A stretch of 19,013 bases of DNA from Opitutia bacterium UBA977 (GTDB lineage Bacteria; Verrucomicrobiota; Verrucomicrobiia; Opitutales; Coraliomargaritaceae): NCBI GenBank assembly GCA_002292345.1, contig DBBT01000010.1, positions 1 to 19,013 of the forward strand. Reading direction: 5' to 3'. Of the stretch, positions 14,775-19,013 are shown piece after piece. Each line of letters begins with the position of its first letter. Within the stretch, counting starts at the first letter, position 1. Below the pieces are notes generated by a model. It ran no database searches and had not been told where the DNA came from. It worked only from the letters and a program-made list of their open reading frames with translations. Made by a program: the position numbers and the translations under genes.

Positions 14775-16304
14775 CTATTTGGTAAGAAAACCTTGTCCTA
14801 AAAGCTCTGTCATCTGGCTAACAACATTGGTGTATTCAGGGTTATCGCCCAGATTGTAATACTCGCCAGGGTCCTTTAAGTGATCATAGAGTTCAACGCC
14901 ATGCTTGCCATGTGCCCACTCCGTGTATCGCCAGCGCGGTGTACGTACACTGCGTCCCATTGCGTTGGGACCGCGTGTTACTTGAGTGTATGCAGCTTCT
15001 TTTACACTCGAAAGTGGATCGTCTAAAATCGGGCGCAGGCTCATGCCAGAAAGGTGGTGGGGTGCCTTGAGGCCTGCGTAGTCTGTCAGAGTCGGGTAGA
15101 GGTCGATAAACTCCACCAGGCTGTCGGTCGGCTGGCCCATGCCTAAAGCGTCGGGAACCCAGATCATCATGGGCGCTCGAGCCCCATCTTCGAATACCGT
15201 GACTTTGTTCCACCAGTCATGTTCTCCAAGATGGTAACCATGATCTCCCATAACTATAACGATGGTCGAAACCCAAAGCTCTAAGTCATCGAGCAGATCC
15301 ATCAGCTTACCAACTTGAGCGTCAGCAAAGCTCACCCCCGCCTGATAAGCGCGTTTAAATTCTCTGCGTTCTGTGTCGGTGAAATCAGCAAATTGGTGAT
15401 CATTAGGGATCGCCATTTTAACCCGCTTGGATCGATCCGCTGGTTCGTTGGCAAGTTGAGTGCTACCCTCGGGATAATACTCAAAATATTTTTTCGGAGC
15501 AATGAACGGGTCGTGTGGTTTGTGAATGCCGTAGCCGATGAAAAATGGGCGATCATGCTGTGCTTCGACCACCTTCAGCAGCTCTTGATTATTGATGCCA
15601 TCCGGTTGGTCGATGTCATCGCCTTCGGCTGCTTTCCATGTGGCCCAAGGGATCTTGCCGTTGGTCAAATTACGCCCTGCACCTTGGCGGCCTAGCCGGG
15701 TGGTGCCGCTGAGTGCATCAAAGAAATAATCCCAGGAAAGGGGATCCTCAAAAAGCGTAGGCTTTGCGCCCTTATCAACGCTTAGGTGGAAAATTTTGCC
15801 AATGCCTGCGGTGTAATAGCCATTTTCGCGGAACAACTGAGGGAGCGCAATTAGGTCTGGCTGGATGCGTCGAAATGGAATCGTATTGGAGAGAATTCCA
15901 ACTTCTTCGGGCCTTAACCCAGATAGGAATGATGAGCGACTCGGGTTGCAGACAGGGTATTGTGCGTACGCATGATTGAAGCGCATGCCTTTGGTTGCGA
16001 ACCGATCAATATTTGGCGAGTGGACTTGTTCAACCCCGTAACAGCCTAATTCCGTCCGCAAGTCGTCGATCACAACCATGATAACGTTAAGCTTCCGAGG
16101 GACTTGCCCATCTGCAAGCCGCTCGCCGTTGGCTTTCAGCCAGGCGACGTTGTCTGTTGGCGGTGATTCGTAGCTAAAGAGCATGCTCGAATTACCCGCC
16201 TGCAGGGTCATGCTAATCAGCAGGATAACAAGACTTTTTGAATTAAGGCCTCTTTCGGGTCGGAGGTGTTTTTGTATCATTAAGCGACTGATTTGTATCC
16301 ACAT
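14775..16304 (-). CDS. Secreted sulfatase, iduronate-2-sulfatase-like
   Basis: I start at ATG 16304 (509 residues); TTG 16319 and ATG 16280 are alternatives. A hydrophobic stretch after RPERGLNSK (SLVILLISMTLQAGNSS) forms the signal peptide. KLNVIMVVIDDLRTELGCYG supplies the metal-binding Asp pair, YPVCNPSRSSFLSGLRP holds the formylglycine motif C-N-P-S-R at Cys119, GIGKIFH replaces GKWHLG, and MGDHGYHLGEHDWWNK is the hallmark of iduronate-2-sulfatase-like enzymes. GIHKPHDPFIAPKKYF is also typical of that group. It should cleave a 2-O-type sulfate from a uronic acid or comparable sugar, although bacterial members can act on other glycans. The next gene upstream on this strand, 72 bases away, is another sulfatase, and the LacI-family gene follows 120 bases downstream. 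Confidence 0.94.
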   Translation of the reverse strand: MWIQISRLMIQKHLRPERGLNSKSLVILLISMTLQAGNSSMLFSYESPPTDNVAWLKANGERLADGQVPRKLNVIMVVIDDLRTELGCYGVEQVHSPNIDRFATKGMRFNHAYAQYPVCNPSRSSFLSGLRPEEVGILSNTIPFRRIQPDLIALPQLFRENGYYTAGIGKIFHLSVDKGAKPTLFEDPLSWDYFFDALSGTTRLGRQGAGRNLTNGKIPWATWKAAEGDDIDQPDGINNQELLKVVEAQHDRPFFIGYGIHKPHDPFIAPKKYFEYYPEGSTQLANEPADRSKRVKMAIPNDHQFADFTDTERREFKRAYQAGVSFADAQVGKLMDLLDDLELWVSTIVIVMGDHGYHLGEHDWWNKVTVFEDGARAPMMIWVPDALGMGQPTDSLVEFIDLYPTLTDYAGLKAPHHLSGMSLRPILDDPLSSVKEAAYTQVTRGPNAMGRSVRTPRWRYTEWAHGKHGVELYDHLKDPGEYYNLGDNPEYTNVVSQMTELLGQGFLTK

Positions 16305-16376
16305 CTGTCGACCACTCAAATAGAAGAGGTAATTGCTTCGTGCTAATTGACACTTTGCAAACAGCGTTGCGTAGGA

Positions 16377-19013
16377 TTAAGGTGCCGGCGCAACAATTTC
16401 AGCACGGATAAACTGCTGCGAGCTATTGCCTACTGGGGTCGTACTTCTGAAGCGTATGTGATCGGCGGCGTTCTCAACCACGGTGATGGCAACGCTATCC
16501 CAAGATTGAGGATCGGAGAGATCGGAGGAAACCGAAGCGTTGATCACAACCGTGCGGCGTTCATCGCGGTTGACGCGAAGTTCGAGATACTGGTTCGATT
16601 CATCCGTAGTCAGTTCGATTGTCGGCACTTGCGCTACCGAGGAGGCGACTAGTGGATCACTCCCTAAGGTGTACTCCATTAAAGTACTCTGCCCATCCCC
16701 ATCAGCATCAGAATTCCATTGGCTGGATGGGTCATCCAGTTCAGGATCGGTATCCCCGAAAGTGCGGAAGCGCCATGAGTTGGGTGCGAGCAGGTCGACT
16801 GTAGAAGAGGCGTCGCCGATGGCGTTGTAGCTTGAGACTTCGATCACGATGTCCTCGACACCGGGATCCAGCACCGCAGTTGTGCTCGTCGAGCCGGACG
16901 GCAGTTCAGCGATGATTTGCGGGGCGCCGCCGTCGACCGTCTTGCGGACGATATAGCCGAGCTCGCTGTTAGCCGCATCGGACCAATCCAGTTGCACCGA
17001 ATTCACGCCCGTGAGCTGCATTTGCAGGGCTGCGGGTGCGCTGGGTGCTGAAACAGGCGCGAGCGAAAACTCTGTCGAGCCGTCGTCGAACTGGCGGAAC
17101 GGCCGATTCGGGATCCCGCCGATGTAGCTCGCAAGGCGTTTCTTGAGATCGTAGGCAGTGGCAGGCTCCTGGCCGTAGATGTTAGCATCCTCGGAGGGGT
17201 CGGCCGTCAGGTTGTACAGCTGATCATCTGCGAAGTAGGTGCCCTCTGGATGAGAGTTGGCTGCCAGCGAGCCGAGTTGGCGGTTGTTGACGTAGTAGGG
17301 GCGCGGTTCGGTGAATTGGCCAGTCGCCGTGTTGCCCTCGACTCGTTCCCACAAAAATTCGCTGTCGATCTGAGTGTAGATCGTGGGCGTGTAGCGCACG
17401 GCCACGTACTTACGGTCCTTGGTGCGTACGGCGCGGGCGTAGCCGATCTCGGCAAACAGGTCGCTACGCACTGCCGCAGCGCTAGCGCTGTCGAATACCG
17501 GTACGAGGCTGACGCCATCGACGGGACGAGTCGGCAGGCTGGAGGCTCCAGCCAAGGCGAGCAGGGTAGGGGCAAGATCGACGTGGCTGACCATCTCGTC
17601 ATAGTCGCGCCCAGCAGAGTTAATACCATTGGGCCAGTTCATCACCAACGGCACCCGCATGCCGAGGTCAAAGAGTGAGGACTTACCCCAAATCACTGGT
17701 CCCTGTCCCGATCGCGTCGAGTTTAGGTCTTTTTCGCCGTGGTCAGAGGTGAAGATGATCAAGGTGTCATTGCGAATGCCGTGCGCGGTCAGCTTGTTGA
17801 CGATCGCGGCGATCGAGTAGTCGAGCCAAGTTTCGCGGGCGGAGATCTGCTCATTGCCAGCAGCGTTCACCTCAGCAATGATCGCTTGGCGGGAGGGCAT
17901 GAAGGAGTAGTCCGCATTTGGCAGGTAGCCCGCACTGGTATAACGGTTGTCGGCGCCGAGCGTCTTGCTGAGATCGTTGCGCACTGGGCCGTGGTTGATG
18001 GTCGGCGCCATGTACAGGAAGAAGCGCTCATCCTTGTTCTCCTCGATGAAGTCGAGTGCTCCCTTAGTGATCCATTCCTGGTTGTGAACGTTGAGTGCGT
18101 CGTTTTTGAGCTCGGCGAGGTTCGCCTTGTAATAGCTGGAGACGTAGTCGAAGCCGAAGGCGCGCATCCGCTGGCAAAGCACGCGGTGGTTGTGCTTGAT
18201 CTTCGCGTTGGTCGTGGTGTCGGTCGCGGGGTCGGCGGTTTTCTCATAAGTGAGCAAGCCCTTGGCTGCCCAGTTACCGGTGCTGTTAAGGTCGTCGTCG
18301 GTGAAGTGGCCCTTACCGACCATGCCAGTGCGGTAGCCGGCCTGTTGTAGCCAGGCACCTAGGTTCTGGTTGTCGCTCTCGAACTCAGTGTCTGCCACGG
18401 CGAAACGCCCCAGCGTATCCAGGGGGAAACGTGCGATGAACTGATCGCTGGTATTGCGCGAAGGCCAACGGCCAGTCATCAGTGAGTAGCGTGCGGGGCC
18501 GCAGACGGTCGAGGCGGCGAAGCCCTCGGTAAAATTGATCCCGGTGTTCGCCAAAGCGTCGAGAGTGGGTGTGTTGACAGCGCGATCGGAGTCGAAGCCG
18601 AAGTGCTGACCCGCGGCCATGTCATCGACGTTGATGATGATGATGTTTGGCCCAGTCGCGGCAGTTTGCGCCACTACCTCGTAGTAGATCGAAGTCGCGG
18701 TCGCGACCAATTGAAGCTTGCGGTCGGCAGGCAGATCGAAGTTGCGAGTGCGGAAACCGGCAGTGTCAGTGAAGCCGTCTTCATTGCCGCTGCCGAAACC
18801 AGGGCCAGTCATGCTACCGAAATTAATGAGGACGAACTGATCGCCGAGATTAAAGCTTCCGGTGTAGTTGGAACCATCGAGGATCCACTCGTAGCCGATT
18901 TCGAGAACCAACGTGCCGCTGTCCAGTTCGAGCGGGCTGCTGCCGCTATTATCGGGAAGAGTGAGCACCGTGGCGGAGCTACCGATGGTAAATACGCCGC
19001 TGCCAGTGTGAGC
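16377..19013 (-). CDS. Large multidomain secreted sulfatase, 5' end cut by window edge
   Basis: The frame is open to base 19013, so the start is outside; 878 residues are visible. Residues 1 to about 115 are a Gly/Ser/Asn-rich beta domain with no catalytic motif (LELDSGTLVLEIGYEWILDG, then FRTRNFDLPADRKLQLVAT). The sulfatase domain follows at about 121-640: NIIIINVDDMAAGQHFG, formylglycine motif C-G-P-A-R at Cys171 in ASTVCGPARYSLMTGR, VGKGHFTDDD in place of GKWHLG, and FTSDHGEKDL. A fibronectin III-like domain occupies about 656-745 (LQLDWS-type strand, GYIVRKTVDG, IEVSSYNAIGD). Then comes a DADGDGQSTLMEYTLGSDP calcium-type segment near 768-787 and a final beta domain ending in APAP. No PEP-CTERM anchor is seen. 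The extra domains suggest extracellular glycan or surface binding. Base composition is clearly GC-richer than neighbouring genes, and long antisense open frames are a by-product of it. Confidence 0.93.
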   Translation of the reverse strand, partial: AHTGSGVFTIGSSATVLTLPDNSGSSPLELDSGTLVLEIGYEWILDGSNYTGSFNLGDQFVLINFGSMTGPGFGSGNEDGFTDTAGFRTRNFDLPADRKLQLVATATSIYYEVVAQTAATGPNIIIINVDDMAAGQHFGFDSDRAVNTPTLDALANTGINFTEGFAASTVCGPARYSLMTGRWPSRNTSDQFIARFPLDTLGRFAVADTEFESDNQNLGAWLQQAGYRTGMVGKGHFTDDDLNSTGNWAAKGLLTYEKTADPATDTTTNAKIKHNHRVLCQRMRAFGFDYVSSYYKANLAELKNDALNVHNQEWITKGALDFIEENKDERFFLYMAPTINHGPVRNDLSKTLGADNRYTSAGYLPNADYSFMPSRQAIIAEVNAAGNEQISARETWLDYSIAAIVNKLTAHGIRNDTLIIFTSDHGEKDLNSTRSGQGPVIWGKSSLFDLGMRVPLVMNWPNGINSAGRDYDEMVSHVDLAPTLLALAGASSLPTRPVDGVSLVPVFDSASAAAVRSDLFAEIGYARAVRTKDRKYVAVRYTPTIYTQIDSEFLWERVEGNTATGQFTEPRPYYVNNRQLGSLAANSHPEGTYFADDQLYNLTADPSEDANIYGQEPATAYDLKKRLASYIGGIPNRPFRQFDDGSTEFSLAPVSAPSAPAALQMQLTGVNSVQLDWSDAANSELGYIVRKTVDGGAPQIIAELPSGSTSTTAVLDPGVEDIVIEVSSYNAIGDASSTVDLLAPNSWRFRTFGDTDPELDDPSSQWNSDADGDGQSTLMEYTLGSDPLVASSVAQVPTIELTTDESNQYLELRVNRDERRTVVINASVSSDLSDPQSWDSVAITVVENAADHIRFRSTTPVGNSSQQFIRAEIVAPAP

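Noticed and set aside
17739..18350. 203-residue open frame on the plus strand
   Set aside because: It is antisense to the sulfatase, has no domain motifs, and arises from the GC-rich codon pattern of the real gene.
1..19013. CRISPR array, tRNA or rRNA gene, transposase, SusC/SusD pair, sulfatase maturase
   Set aside because: I looked for these and saw no supporting repeats, folds or motifs in the window.

Overview
The window is a dense sulfatase and glycosidase locus from a PVC-superphylum bacterium, most likely a marine Verrucomicrobiota of the Opitutales/Puniceicoccales type; Planctomycetota, Lentisphaerota or Kiritimatiellota cannot be excluded from sequence alone. The reasons are five different formylglycine (family S1-like) sulfatases in 19 kb, a sodium:solute symporter instead of a SusC/SusD pair, a LacI-family regulator, genes mostly without clear Shine-Dalgarno sequences, and a multidomain secreted sulfatase with a fibronectin III domain and a DxDxDG calcium-type segment. 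GC is moderate, with an AT-rich island near 1.05-1.40 kb and a visibly GC-richer block from about 16.4 kb to the right edge.

Layout, left to right: a sulfatase running off the left edge (1-1031, minus); a small AT-rich membrane/coiled-coil gene (1110-1364, minus) with an out-of-frame open tail that overlaps the sulfatase start; a GH38-type alpha-mannosidase (1463-4276, minus); a divergent control region with a LacI-type operator; a HAD phosphatase/phosphomutase-like gene and a sulfatase in tandem (4375-6865, plus). Then comes a minus-strand operon read as clan GH-A glycosidase (10353-11636), GH71/99-like lipoprotein glycosidase (9030-10337) and SSS transporter (6960-8951). A second divergent control region (11637-11833) has two LacI-type operators. 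It is followed by a GlcNAc-6-sulfatase-like gene (11834-13495, plus), a LacI-family regulator (13617-14654, minus), an iduronate-2-sulfatase-like gene (14775-16304, minus) and a large multidomain sulfatase running off the right edge (16377-19013, minus). No rRNA, tRNA, CRISPR array, transposase or attachment site was seen. No stretch over 300 bases lacks a gene.

How the parts work together (inference): secreted sulfatases with different specificities strip sulfate from a sulfated glycan, a surface or periplasmic GH71/99-like lipoprotein cuts it, the SSS symporter imports small products with sodium, and cytoplasmic GH38 and GH-A enzymes finish the sugars. GH38 plus a GH99-like enzyme plus many sulfatases suggests a sulfated mannose-containing polysaccharide, such as algal or diatom alpha-mannan, but the substrate is not proven. 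The LacI-family protein is the obvious local regulator: the perfect palindrome AAACGTTT occurs three times in the window, and each copy lies in a control interval in front of catabolic genes. The most unusual points are this small regulon, a GH38 enzyme with His where the family normally has its nucleophilic Asp, a possible frameshifted C-terminal tail on the small membrane protein, and a 19-bp element repeated downstream of two plus-strand genes.
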